Positions 54,639-62,387 of a stretch of 64,000 nt of DNA are shown here, piece by piece. Source of the DNA: RH-AL1 sp965277355 (GTDB taxonomy: Bacteria > Pseudomonadota > Alphaproteobacteria > Rhizobiales > Beijerinckiaceae). Made by a program: the position numbers and the translations under genes. Below the pieces are notes generated by a model that was not told the DNA's origin, did not search any database, and saw nothing but the letters and a program-made list of their open reading frames with translations. The number at the start of each line of letters is the position of its first letter. Position 1 is the stretch's first letter. The stretch lies in the NCBI GenBank assembly GCA_965277355.1, contig CBDICN010000001.1, positions 434,001 through 498,000 on the forward strand, written 5' to 3'.

Positions 54639-55502
54639 TTGATCTCACGCCGCGGTCTCATTGCCTGCTGCTCGCTGCTCATGGGCACGAGCCTCTTTCG
54701 GCCTTCTGGCGGCAACGCCGCCGGCACGGATGCCATCGCCGATCTCGAACGCAAGCTTGGCGGTCGCCTCGGTGTCGCGATCGTCGACACCGGCAGCATG
54801 AAGCGAATCGCGCACCGGGGCGACGAGCTGTTTCCGATGTGCAGCACGTTCAAGTCTCTTGCCGCAGCCTTCGTGCTGGCTCGGGTCGATCGTGGGCAGG
54901 AAAGCCTGTCCCGTCGCATCGTCTACCAGCAAGACGTCCTTCTCCCTTACGCGCCGGTGACGCGGAACCATGTCGGCGGCGGCGGGCTGAGCGTCGGCGA
55001 ACTCTGCGCCGCCGCGGTGACCCTCAGCGACAACACCGCCGCGAACCTCTTGCTCGACAGTTTCGGCGGTCCGCCGGCACTTACCGCCTATCTGCGTTCG
55101 CTCGGCGACGGCGTCACACGACTCGACCGCACCGAGCCGACGCTGAACGAGGCCACGCCGGGCGATCCGCGCGACACCACGACCCCCGTCGCCATGGCGG
55201 AGACGCTTCGCAAGATCGTGCTCGGGTCGACGCTGTCCGCGGCCTCGCGCGAGGCGCTGGTGGCCTGGCTCGTCGCCTGTACCACCGGCGGCAAGAAGAT
55301 ACGGGCCGGAGTGCCGGGCGGCTGGAAGGTCGGGGACAAGACCGGCTCGGGCGGCGACCATGCGACGAACGATGTCGCGATCATATGGCCGCCCAACCGC
55401 GCGCCGATCATCGCCACGACCTTTTTCATCCGCGCCCGGGGGTCCGATGACGATCGTTCGGCGATCCTGGCCGGCGTTGGGCGGATCGCGACGGCGAGTT
55501 GA
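54639..55502 (+). CDS. Class A beta-lactamase
   Basis: 287 residues from TTG 54639, supported by GGAGG at 54626-54630; no ATG fits. Tat-like signal (SRRGLIACCSLLMG). All class A motifs are present: MCSTFKSLA (SxxK), LSDNTAANLL (SDN), EPTLNEATPGD (the Glu-166 region), and GDKTGSGG (KTG). It hydrolyses beta-lactams in the periplasm. No AmpR-like regulator is adjacent, so expression is probably constitutive. Native base composition argues against recent transfer. Confidence 0.93.
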   Translation: MISRRGLIACCSLLMGTSLFRPSGGNAAGTDAIADLERKLGGRLGVAIVDTGSMKRIAHRGDELFPMCSTFKSLAAAFVLARVDRGQESLSRRIVYQQDVLLPYAPVTRNHVGGGGLSVGELCAAAVTLSDNTAANLLLDSFGGPPALTAYLRSLGDGVTRLDRTEPTLNEATPGDPRDTTTPVAMAETLRKIVLGSTLSAASREALVAWLVACTTGGKKIRAGVPGGWKVGDKTGSGGDHATNDVAIIWPPNRAPIIATTFFIRARGSDDDRSAILAGVGRIATAS

Positions 55503-55541
55503 AGGCCGCGCCTCCAAGCCTTTTCGCGCCTGCGGACCTTC

Positions 55542-55928
55542 TCAGGTCCTGGTGCCGAGATTCTCGCGCAGCACGTTTGCCAGATCGTCCATCCGAAACG
55601 GCTTCTGCAAAACGGGACGGTCGGCATGGCCAGCCGGAATGCCGGAGCGCCCGTAGCCCGTCGTGAAGATGAAGGGGCAGTTGCGCGAGGCCAACAGATC
55701 CGCGACCGGATCGATCTTCTCGGACCCGAGATTGACGTCGAGAAGCGCGCAATCGACCGGCTCGCGGCCGATCAACTCGAGAGCCTCGCCAATCTGCGAC
55801 ACGGTCCCGGCTAGGGCGAAGCCAAGTTCGTCCAGCATGTCCTCGAGGGTCAGGGCGATGAAAGGCTCGTCCTCGACGATCAGGATACGCGATTTGGGTT
55901 CGCCGTCGCTCATGAACGCAGTCGACAC
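55542..55928 (-). CDS. Single-domain response regulator
   Basis: 128 residues; ATG 55913 would also work. Receiver domain only: acidic pair in LIVEDEPF, phospho-acceptor Asp in ALLDVNLG, and Lys in LQKPFRMDDL. No output domain, so it probably acts by protein contact or as phosphate sink. No histidine kinase is in the window. Confidence 0.92.
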   Translation of the reverse strand: MSTAFMSDGEPKSRILIVEDEPFIALTLEDMLDELGFALAGTVSQIGEALELIGREPVDCALLDVNLGSEKIDPVADLLASRNCPFIFTTGYGRSGIPAGHADRPVLQKPFRMDDLANVLRENLGTRT

Positions 55929-56030
55929 CTAAGCTTGAGTGTGTGCGCGGAAAGTGCCTGCTGCACGAGCCAAAGTCCAGCCCGAGCTACGGACCACCCC
56001 GGCTCCGGCAAACCTCACGCCGACAAGGTC

Positions 56031-56411
56031 TTAGCGTGCGCCCGGCGATTTACCAAGCGCGATCGGCAAGGTGAACGCGGCGACGAGCCAGCCGAGGATC
56101 ATCAACGTGCCGCCGATGGGCGCCGCGCTCTGAAGCAGGTCGACGCCGGCCAGCGTATGCAGCGCCAGCTCGCCCGAGAAGAGCATGGTGCCGAGCGCGA
56201 CGATGGAAGCCGCCAGCAGCACGCCGCGGCTCCTGCGCGACGTAGCCAGGCCGCAGAAACCGACGAGGGCGGCGGCGTGGAACAGAAGGAAGTTAGCGGC
56301 AGTCGTCACCGTCGAGCCGCCCGAGACATGCGCGCCGGCCGCCGCCAATCCAACACCGGCGGCGCCGAACAGCCCGGCCAGAACGGCGAGCCCCATCATC
56401 CAGATACGCAC
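56031..56411 (-). CDS. DUF423 small membrane protein
   Basis: About 126 residues from GTG 56411 (GAGGG just upstream); ATG 56399 is the alternative. Four hydrophobic segments with the family pattern: MGLAVLAGLFGAAGVGLAAAG, then FLLFHAAALVGFCGL, GTMLFSGELAL and PIGGTLMILGWLVAAF. Function of the family is unknown. It lies just downstream of the polysaccharide genes on the same strand. Confidence 0.85.
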   Translation of the reverse strand: MRIWMMGLAVLAGLFGAAGVGLAAAGAHVSGGSTVTTAANFLLFHAAALVGFCGLATSRRSRGVLLAASIVALGTMLFSGELALHTLAGVDLLQSAAPIGGTLMILGWLVAAFTLPIALGKSPGAR

Positions 56412-56440
56412 GAAAGCCCTCTTCGGTCGTCGAACCGGCT

Positions 56441-57694
56441 TCAGGCGCGAACCACCGAAGCGTCCTCGGGCCGGCGCGAGCGCAGCCATCTCAGCCGTGC
56501 CGCTTCCATACCCCAGACGGCGCCGAAGCACAGGAAAAGCTGGCGCCAATGATCGACATCGATCTGGAAGCCCTGGACCAGAAGGACGAACATGGTCGGC
56601 GTGTAGACCTGCGCGAGACCGCGGAACGGCGAACGCACGAACATCAGGCGAAAGCCCACGAAACAGGATAGCACGACGACCCCGATCCAGGCGAAGCCTC
56701 CGATCCAGCCGTCGTTGGCGAAGCCGCCGATGTAGGAGTTGTGCGGCTCGAGATCGAAGACAAGCCGGAAGCGCAGCGGCCCGAAGCCGAGGAAGCGATC
56801 GAGCAGCATCGGCAACGAGCGCACCTGATTGCCGAAGCGGCCGGTCGGGCCCTCGTCGTAGTGCTGCTCTACCGCGGCGCGCTGGAAGAAGAACTCGCGC
56901 ACGGTGGGAACCGAGAGCATGCTGCCGAGGGCGAGGATGCCGACCAAGGCGGCGACGCCGGTCATCTTGACGATCCGCGCGCGCAGCCGCGCCGTGTCGG
57001 CGGTGAGGTAGGCCGACACGATGACGAGGACCAGCGCGCCCAGCGTCGCGCCCCACGAGCCGCGCGAGAACGAGATGAAGACCCCGATCATGATGATGAC
57101 GAAGCTCGCGGCCGTCACGAGCATGCGGCGCGTGGAGCCGAGCAGGAGAAGCTGCAGAAGGTAAGCCGCCGCGAGCACGAGATAGGAGCCGAACACGTTC
57201 GGGTCCTTGAACGTGCCGGCGACGCGGCCCTCGTAGGTCGTCAGCGCCGGACCCAATCCGAAAAGGTTCAGGTAGCCCATCACGCCGATAATCGCCGACA
57301 CGACGGCGCCAAAGGTGAACGCCTGCAAGCAGAGATTGCCACGCTCGAGCGTCCGCTCGCTGAAGAAGATCGTGAAGAAGACGGTGGTGACGAAAAGATA
57401 GAGCGACTGCAGCTGGTAGAGTTTTGCATCGTGCTCGTCGAAGTAGGGCATCAGCGACAGGAAGCCCGCGGCCTCGAACACCGTCCACAGCAGAAGGATC
57501 GGCACTAGCGCCCGATGCAGCGAGAAGCCGCCGATCGCCCAGAGCGGGATCGCGAGCAGTGTCAGGAAATCGTAGGGCGACGGCTCGATCAGCGACAGCA
57601 TTCCGAAGAAGATGAAGACGGCGAACACGCCGTCGACGAGCCGCTGGTAGTCGAACAGCAGATGTTTGCGCGGGGACAGCGCGGTCGCGCTCAT
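56441..57694 (-). CDS. O-antigen ligase/polymerase-like membrane protein
   Basis: 417 residues with about ten membrane helices. The large periplasmic loop (about 275-340) and the segment FDLEPHNSYIGGFANDGWIG, with the conserved H-N pair, are typical of WaaL/Wzy-type enzymes (Wzy_C). It would polymerise or attach polysaccharide repeats at the periplasmic face. Start overlaps the preceding stop (ATGA). In an exopolysaccharide cluster, a polymerase role is more likely than O-antigen ligation. Confidence 0.88.
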   Translation of the reverse strand: MSATALSPRKHLLFDYQRLVDGVFAVFIFFGMLSLIEPSPYDFLTLLAIPLWAIGGFSLHRALVPILLLWTVFEAAGFLSLMPYFDEHDAKLYQLQSLYLFVTTVFFTIFFSERTLERGNLCLQAFTFGAVVSAIIGVMGYLNLFGLGPALTTYEGRVAGTFKDPNVFGSYLVLAAAYLLQLLLLGSTRRMLVTAASFVIIMIGVFISFSRGSWGATLGALVLVIVSAYLTADTARLRARIVKMTGVAALVGILALGSMLSVPTVREFFFQRAAVEQHYDEGPTGRFGNQVRSLPMLLDRFLGFGPLRFRLVFDLEPHNSYIGGFANDGWIGGFAWIGVVVLSCFVGFRLMFVRSPFRGLAQVYTPTMFVLLVQGFQIDVDHWRQLFLCFGAVWGMEAARLRWLRSRRPEDASVVRA

Positions 57695-58839
57695 GGAGTT
57701 CGCCCCACCTTGATGGTGACACCCTGGCGCACCAGCAGCCGCTGACCGGTCTGGCAGCGCTCGACCTCGGCCGAGGTGAACAGAAGGTCCGGATGGTCGC
57801 CGACATCGTCGAAATTGCGGCTCGTCGAATGCGCATCGATGAGGGCGGGATAGGCGATCACCGAGGCGCCGGCCTTGCAGAGATCGCCGTAAAGCGTCTT
57901 GCCCGGAACCAGAAGCCGCGGCGAGCCCCAGTGCAGGAGATCGCGGCTTACCGCGTAATAGAAGCCGTCGATCGGGAACACGCCGCCGGCCGAGGCTTGG
58001 GTGATCGCGATCCACGTCTTCGAGGCGCGGTGGCGGACGAGCGAACCGACTGCGAAGGTAAAGGGCCCGATCACGTCGCATGGCTTGGGCCTTGGCGTCG
58101 CGGCCTTGTAGGGATCGTCGTAGCGGATCGAGAAGGCGCGCCCGTCGAAGGCCCGCCAGGAGCCGGCCGTCGCGGGATCGTCGGTGCGAAACAGGCAATT
58201 GCCGAACGGCTGCCCGCTCCATCCGGTTGTCGAGATCAACGCGTAATAGTGCCCGGCGTCATGCACGATGTTTGACGGATTGAAGAAGCCGCGATGGCGG
58301 CCCTGCCCGAGCTCCTGGCGGAAGGGCGCGACCGCCACAATGGACGGCGCCGTTTTGGCGAAGCTGCCGCCGCCGTTCTTCGAGCGATAGGAGAGGATCG
58401 TGTTGTACCAGCAGCCGATGTCGCCGGTCACGCGGCAACGGTGGAACTGGTCGGCGTGATATTCCTCGTGGACGAGCGCGCTCACGGTGCGGCCGTCGCC
58501 GGTCCAGGTCGCCGCGATGAAGTTGCGACCATTGTAGTGCGCAGGATCGGGATCGTCCCGCGAGTCGAGCGCCGAGCGGCAGTCGATCGTGAGGTGCGCG
58601 ATGTCGGGTCCGCGCAGCGGATGGGCGACGTGGTGCAGCGCGAACATGACGATCCGGCCGGACGCGTCACGGAAGGCGCGAGGATTAATGTCGGGAACGT
58701 CGACCGACGAGCAGCCGTCACGCGCCGAGTCGAAGACGATGGATGGGACGCCGGTGATCTCGACGCTCACGTCCAGCGCCAGCGCCAGCGCCTGCGCCTG
58801 CGTTGCGAGAAGGGAGAAAGCCAGCCAGAACGCGCGCAT
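57691..58839 (-). CDS. Secreted protein with possible beta-propeller fold, exopolysaccharide cluster
   Basis: 382 residues from ATG 58839. Signal peptide RAFWLAFSLLATQAQALA. Repeated short segments around aromatic and Asp residues (FALHHVAHP, ALVHEEYHADQF, NPSNIVHDAGHYYALIS, FDGRAFSIRYDDPYKAA) resemble the blades of five-bladed glycosidases. I cannot assign a glycoside hydrolase family, and catalytic residues are not identified. It is coupled to the ligase-like gene, so it may trim or bind the polymer. Confidence 0.65.
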   Translation of the reverse strand: MRAFWLAFSLLATQAQALALALDVSVEITGVPSIVFDSARDGCSSVDVPDINPRAFRDASGRIVMFALHHVAHPLRGPDIAHLTIDCRSALDSRDDPDPAHYNGRNFIAATWTGDGRTVSALVHEEYHADQFHRCRVTGDIGCWYNTILSYRSKNGGGSFAKTAPSIVAVAPFRQELGQGRHRGFFNPSNIVHDAGHYYALISTTGWSGQPFGNCLFRTDDPATAGSWRAFDGRAFSIRYDDPYKAATPRPKPCDVIGPFTFAVGSLVRHRASKTWIAITQASAGGVFPIDGFYYAVSRDLLHWGSPRLLVPGKTLYGDLCKAGASVIAYPALIDAHSTSRNFDDVGDHPDLLFTSAEVERCQTGQRLLVRQGVTIKVGRTP

Positions 58840-58865
58840 GCTTGGTCCCGGGCCGGCAGGAGAGA

Positions 58866-60401
58866 TCAGTACGCGTTCTTCGCCGTGACAAGCGCGACCG
58901 GGGTCATGATCAGCACGTAGAGATCGAGGAAGATCGACCAGTTCTCGATGTAGAAGAGGTCGCATTCGACACGCTTTTGGATCTTCTCCGACGTGTCGGT
59001 CTCGCCGCGCCAGCCGTTGATCTGCGCCCAGCCGGTGATGCCCGGACGCACGCGATGGCGGGCGAAGTAACCGTCGACGACCTCGTCGTAGAGCGCGTTC
59101 GCCGCCTTGGCGTGGACCGCGTGCGGACGCGGGCCGACGAGGGACAGGTTGCCGTTGAAGACCACGTTGAGGAGCTGAGGCAGCTCGTCGAGCGAACTCT
59201 TGCGGATGAAGCGTCCGACGCGCGTCACCCGCGGGTCGTTTTTGATCACGAGCCTGTCTGCTTTGACGTCCAACTGGTTGGTGTACATCGAGCGGAACTT
59301 GTAGACCTCGATGAGCTCGTTGTTGAAGCCGTAGCGTTTTTGACGGAACAGCACCGGGCCGCGCGAGTCGAGCTTCACGGCGAGCGCGACGGCAAGCATC
59401 ACCGGCGCCAATGTCAGCAGGCAAAAGGCGCCGACGAGACGGTCGAAGATCGTCTTGACGACGATGTCCCACTCGGCAAGCGGCTTGTCGAAGAGATCGA
59501 TGACCGGCACCTTGCCGATGTAGCTGTAGGCGCGCGGGCGGAAGCGCAGCTTATTCATGTGCGCGGCCAGCCGAATGTCGACGGGCAGCACCCAGAGCTT
59601 GCGCAGCATGACGAGAAGCCGCTGCTCGGCCGAGATCGGCAGCGTGAAGATCACGAGATCGAGCGGATTGCTGCGCGCGAACTCGACGAGATCGTCGACG
59701 TTGCCGAGTTTCGGGAAGCCGGCGACGACAGGCGGCGAGCGCTCGTCGGTGCGGTCATCGAAGAGACCGAAAATGTGAAGGTCTTCGCTGCCTTCTTCGG
59801 CGAACTCCTGCAGCAGCTGTTTGGCGGCGGGGCCGCCGCCGACGATGACCGTGCGGCGGCTGAGCTTGCCGGTACGGGTGAGATAGCTGGTGACGAACGA
59901 CATCGTCGTCCGCTCCACCGCGATCGCGGCCGCGCCGAACAGGCACCAGTGTGACAGCCACGACCGATAATGAACGTCGACCTTGGCGAGCAGGCAGGTG
60001 GCGAAGGTCACCGCGAAGACGCCGAACCACGCCGCTGCGATACGCGGCACGAAGCGGGTCGGCGCGCGCAGCGCGGCAACCCTATAGGCGCCGAGCGACT
60101 GCATCATGATGATAGTAAGGACCGAGATAAAGAAAATCGCCGCCAATGCCAGGAGGGAGACGTCCTCGGCCGTCGCGACGATGGCTAGGTACGTTGCAAA
60201 GCCGGCGATCGCGCCGATCACGAGCTCGCCGAGCCGCACCAGCCCTTCGAGAATGGTCGAGGAGATGATGCGGCGCCCTCGGTGCCCCGCCATCGATTCG
60301 GCGAGCGCGTTGAGTTCGCGTGCGTGCGGATTGACCCGCGCGGCCGGCTCGGCCTGTGTCGTCTCGACGGAACGTAGATCCTGAGCGGAAAACGCAGCCA
60401 T
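58866..60401 (-). CDS. Undecaprenyl-phosphate sugar phosphotransferase (WcaJ/PssY-type)
   Basis: 511 residues. Four or five membrane segments at about 55-165, a CoA-binding-like domain (TVIVGGGPAAKQLLQEF), then the C-terminal transferase with KTIFDRLVGAFCLLTLAP, the DxR-type RFIRKSSLDELPQLLNV and RVRPGITGWAQINGWRGETDT. It puts the first sugar phosphate on the lipid carrier, starting repeat-unit synthesis at the inner membrane. Confidence 0.94.
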   Translation of the reverse strand: MAAFSAQDLRSVETTQAEPAARVNPHARELNALAESMAGHRGRRIISSTILEGLVRLGELVIGAIAGFATYLAIVATAEDVSLLALAAIFFISVLTIIMMQSLGAYRVAALRAPTRFVPRIAAAWFGVFAVTFATCLLAKVDVHYRSWLSHWCLFGAAAIAVERTTMSFVTSYLTRTGKLSRRTVIVGGGPAAKQLLQEFAEEGSEDLHIFGLFDDRTDERSPPVVAGFPKLGNVDDLVEFARSNPLDLVIFTLPISAEQRLLVMLRKLWVLPVDIRLAAHMNKLRFRPRAYSYIGKVPVIDLFDKPLAEWDIVVKTIFDRLVGAFCLLTLAPVMLAVALAVKLDSRGPVLFRQKRYGFNNELIEVYKFRSMYTNQLDVKADRLVIKNDPRVTRVGRFIRKSSLDELPQLLNVVFNGNLSLVGPRPHAVHAKAANALYDEVVDGYFARHRVRPGITGWAQINGWRGETDTSEKIQKRVECDLFYIENWSIFLDLYVLIMTPVALVTAKNAY

Positions 60402-60422
60402 GTCATAAGCTCGCTGAAGGCG

Positions 60423-61634
60423 TCATGACGGGGAAAGGGTGTGGGGCGTCGCGGCGACCGCGACCGGCGCGAGTGCGTTCGGCCGGCGCGCGAAACCCTC
60501 GTGGTAGCCGGCGATCACCGCGCTCGCCATGTGCGGGATCGAGAAACGCGTCGCGACGAAACCGGCGAGGTCCTCCGCCTGGCGACGGACCTCCCCGCGG
60601 TCGGCATCGAGCATCCGCTCCATGGCATTGGCGAGCGTCAGGGGATTGTCGCGGGCGATCAGGCGGTCTCGATAGGGGCCAAAGATCTCGCCGATGCCGC
60701 CGACATCTGTCGCGACCATCGGGATCTGCGCGCCCGCGGCTTCGAGCACGATGTAAGGCAGCGACTCCGCGCGGCTCGGCACGACGAGGGTGCGCCCGAG
60801 CGCGAAGGCGTGGCGTACCGGCAGGACGCCAGCGAAGGAGACTTGCGACTGAATGCCGCGCAACCTGGCTTGCGCGGCGAGCTTATCCTGGTCCGGTCCC
60901 GAGCCGACAAGAACGAGCCGGGGCGCGTGATCGAGCCGAGCGGTCAGCAAGCTGATGGCGTCGATCAAGGTGTCGATGCCTTTCGCCGAGCGCAGCTCTC
61001 CGACATAGAGAAAGTCGGCGGCATCGGCATTCGGCGAGACCCGCACGAACTCGGCAGATCCGATGCCGTTCTGCACGATGCGCACCGCCGCATTGGTCTC
61101 GCCGATGCGCTGGCGGAAGCGATTGGCGATGAAGACACTCTCGAAGAGCAGGACGTCGGTGCGTGTCGCGAGCACCCGCTCGACGCCCATGTAGATGGCC
61201 CGCACGAGCGGTGGCGCGACATGGTTGAAGCTGCCGCCATGCGGCGTGTAGCAGCGGATCGAGCGACCGCGACCCAGAAGGGCCGGCAGCCGTGCGTAGA
61301 GGCCGCCTTTCGAGCCATGGCCATGGATCACGTCGGCGCCGAGCTTGCGCGCATGTCGGGCGACCTTCATCATCGCTTCGAGATCACGCAGATGCGGCTG
61401 GCGGAGCATCGGGATGCGCTTGACGCCGAGTTCCAGCGAGCGCTCGAGCTCGTCGAGTTGCTTGGAGGAGCGCTCGTTACCGGTCAGCGAGTCGACGACG
61501 AGACCGACCGCGTGGCCGCGCGCGACCTGTTCGTGGGTCAAATCGAGGACATGACGAAAAAGGCCACCTAGCGGCGCGCGCAGGACATGCAGGATGCGGA
61601 GCTTGCGGTCGACCGGTGCTTGATGATCGCTCAT
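60423..61634 (-). CDS. Glycosyltransferase, GT4-like
   Basis: 403 residues from ATG 61634. GT-B fold: N-terminal ILHVLRAPLGGLFRHVLDL, HGHGSKGGLYARLPA, C-terminal LVLVGSGPDQDKLAAQA, VVPSRAESLPYIVLEAAGAQIPMVATDVGGIGE with the retaining E-x7-E motif. It adds a sugar to the lipid-linked repeat unit. It is 21 bases upstream of the phosphotransferase gene. Confidence 0.93.
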   Translation of the reverse strand: MSDHQAPVDRKLRILHVLRAPLGGLFRHVLDLTHEQVARGHAVGLVVDSLTGNERSSKQLDELERSLELGVKRIPMLRQPHLRDLEAMMKVARHARKLGADVIHGHGSKGGLYARLPALLGRGRSIRCYTPHGGSFNHVAPPLVRAIYMGVERVLATRTDVLLFESVFIANRFRQRIGETNAAVRIVQNGIGSAEFVRVSPNADAADFLYVGELRSAKGIDTLIDAISLLTARLDHAPRLVLVGSGPDQDKLAAQARLRGIQSQVSFAGVLPVRHAFALGRTLVVPSRAESLPYIVLEAAGAQIPMVATDVGGIGEIFGPYRDRLIARDNPLTLANAMERMLDADRGEVRRQAEDLAGFVATRFSIPHMASAVIAGYHEGFARRPNALAPVAVAATPHTLSPS

Positions 61635-61660
61635 GATGGAGCGACCATATGATCGCACCT

Positions 61661-62215
61661 TTAAAAAAACCGTTCCCGGACAAAGATAGTATCGCCGGGT
61701 TTCACCGGCTGATCGACCGGCACGCTGGCGGTCACCGGATGGCCGTCGACGACGCGCGTGAGGTCAACCTCGTATTTGTTGGCGCGTGGCGTGAACCCGC
61801 CAGCGACCGCGACCGCCGTCTCCGCCGTCATGCCGGCGATGTAGGGGAACTGGCCGGCGGTGGTAACCTCGCCGAGCACGAAGAAGGGTCGGTAGGCGTC
61901 GACTTCGATCGACACCTTCGGCTCGCGGATGAAACCCTCGCGGAGCTTCGCCTCGACGCCGCGCTCGAGCGCGGCCGTTGTGAGCCCCTGAGCTCGCACG
62001 AGGCCGATGAGCGGCATCGAGATCGTGCCGGATGAATTCACCGCATAGGTGTTGCTGAGCGCATCCTGGCCGAACACGATGATCCGGAGCCGGTCGCCGC
62101 TCGCGAGCGTGTAGGGTACATCGGCCTTGAAGTCGGCATAGCCGTTGGGGCGGGGCGCGCAGCCTGCGACGACGAGTGTCGCGGCCAAGCAGAAGGCACT
62201 GATCCAGCGTCGCAT
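61661..62215 (-). CDS. Polysaccharide export outer-membrane protein (Wza-like), short form
   Basis: 184 residues from ATG 62215. Lipoprotein signal with lipobox LVVAGCAP. Poly_export domain: YTLASGDRLRIIVFGQDALS, then SLBB-type IEVDAYRPFFVLGEVTTAGQFPYI. Much shorter than E. coli Wza (about 380), lacking the C-terminal domains, as in GumB-type proteins. It forms the exit route through the outer membrane. Divergent from the Wzz-like gene. Confidence 0.92.
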   Translation of the reverse strand: MRRWISAFCLAATLVVAGCAPRPNGYADFKADVPYTLASGDRLRIIVFGQDALSNTYAVNSSGTISMPLIGLVRAQGLTTAALERGVEAKLREGFIREPKVSIEVDAYRPFFVLGEVTTAGQFPYIAGMTAETAVAVAGGFTPRANKYEVDLTRVVDGHPVTASVPVDQPVKPGDTIFVRERFF

Positions 62216-62387
62216 CGGACCTACCGTCATAAATGCTAAAGCAAGCGATAAGCTCACGCTTGCTACAACCTAATGTATAGCAAGGCATGGTTAACAAAGC
62301 CTTTTATGGTAAATAGTCTCTGCTCGATTAACCGCGTCTCAACCTTAATAGCGTTGCATGGCACCGTAGATCGACGGGTGACATGAC
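62216..62387. promoter_or_regulatory. AT-rich divergent control region of exopolysaccharide genes
   Basis: 172 bases with much higher AT than the rest of the window. A hairpin AAGGC/GCCTT spans about 62281-62305 around GGTTAACAAA. It must contain both promoters; no single -35/-10 pair stands out. Such regions often bind MucR-type or other exopolysaccharide regulators; that is inference. Confidence 0.45.
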
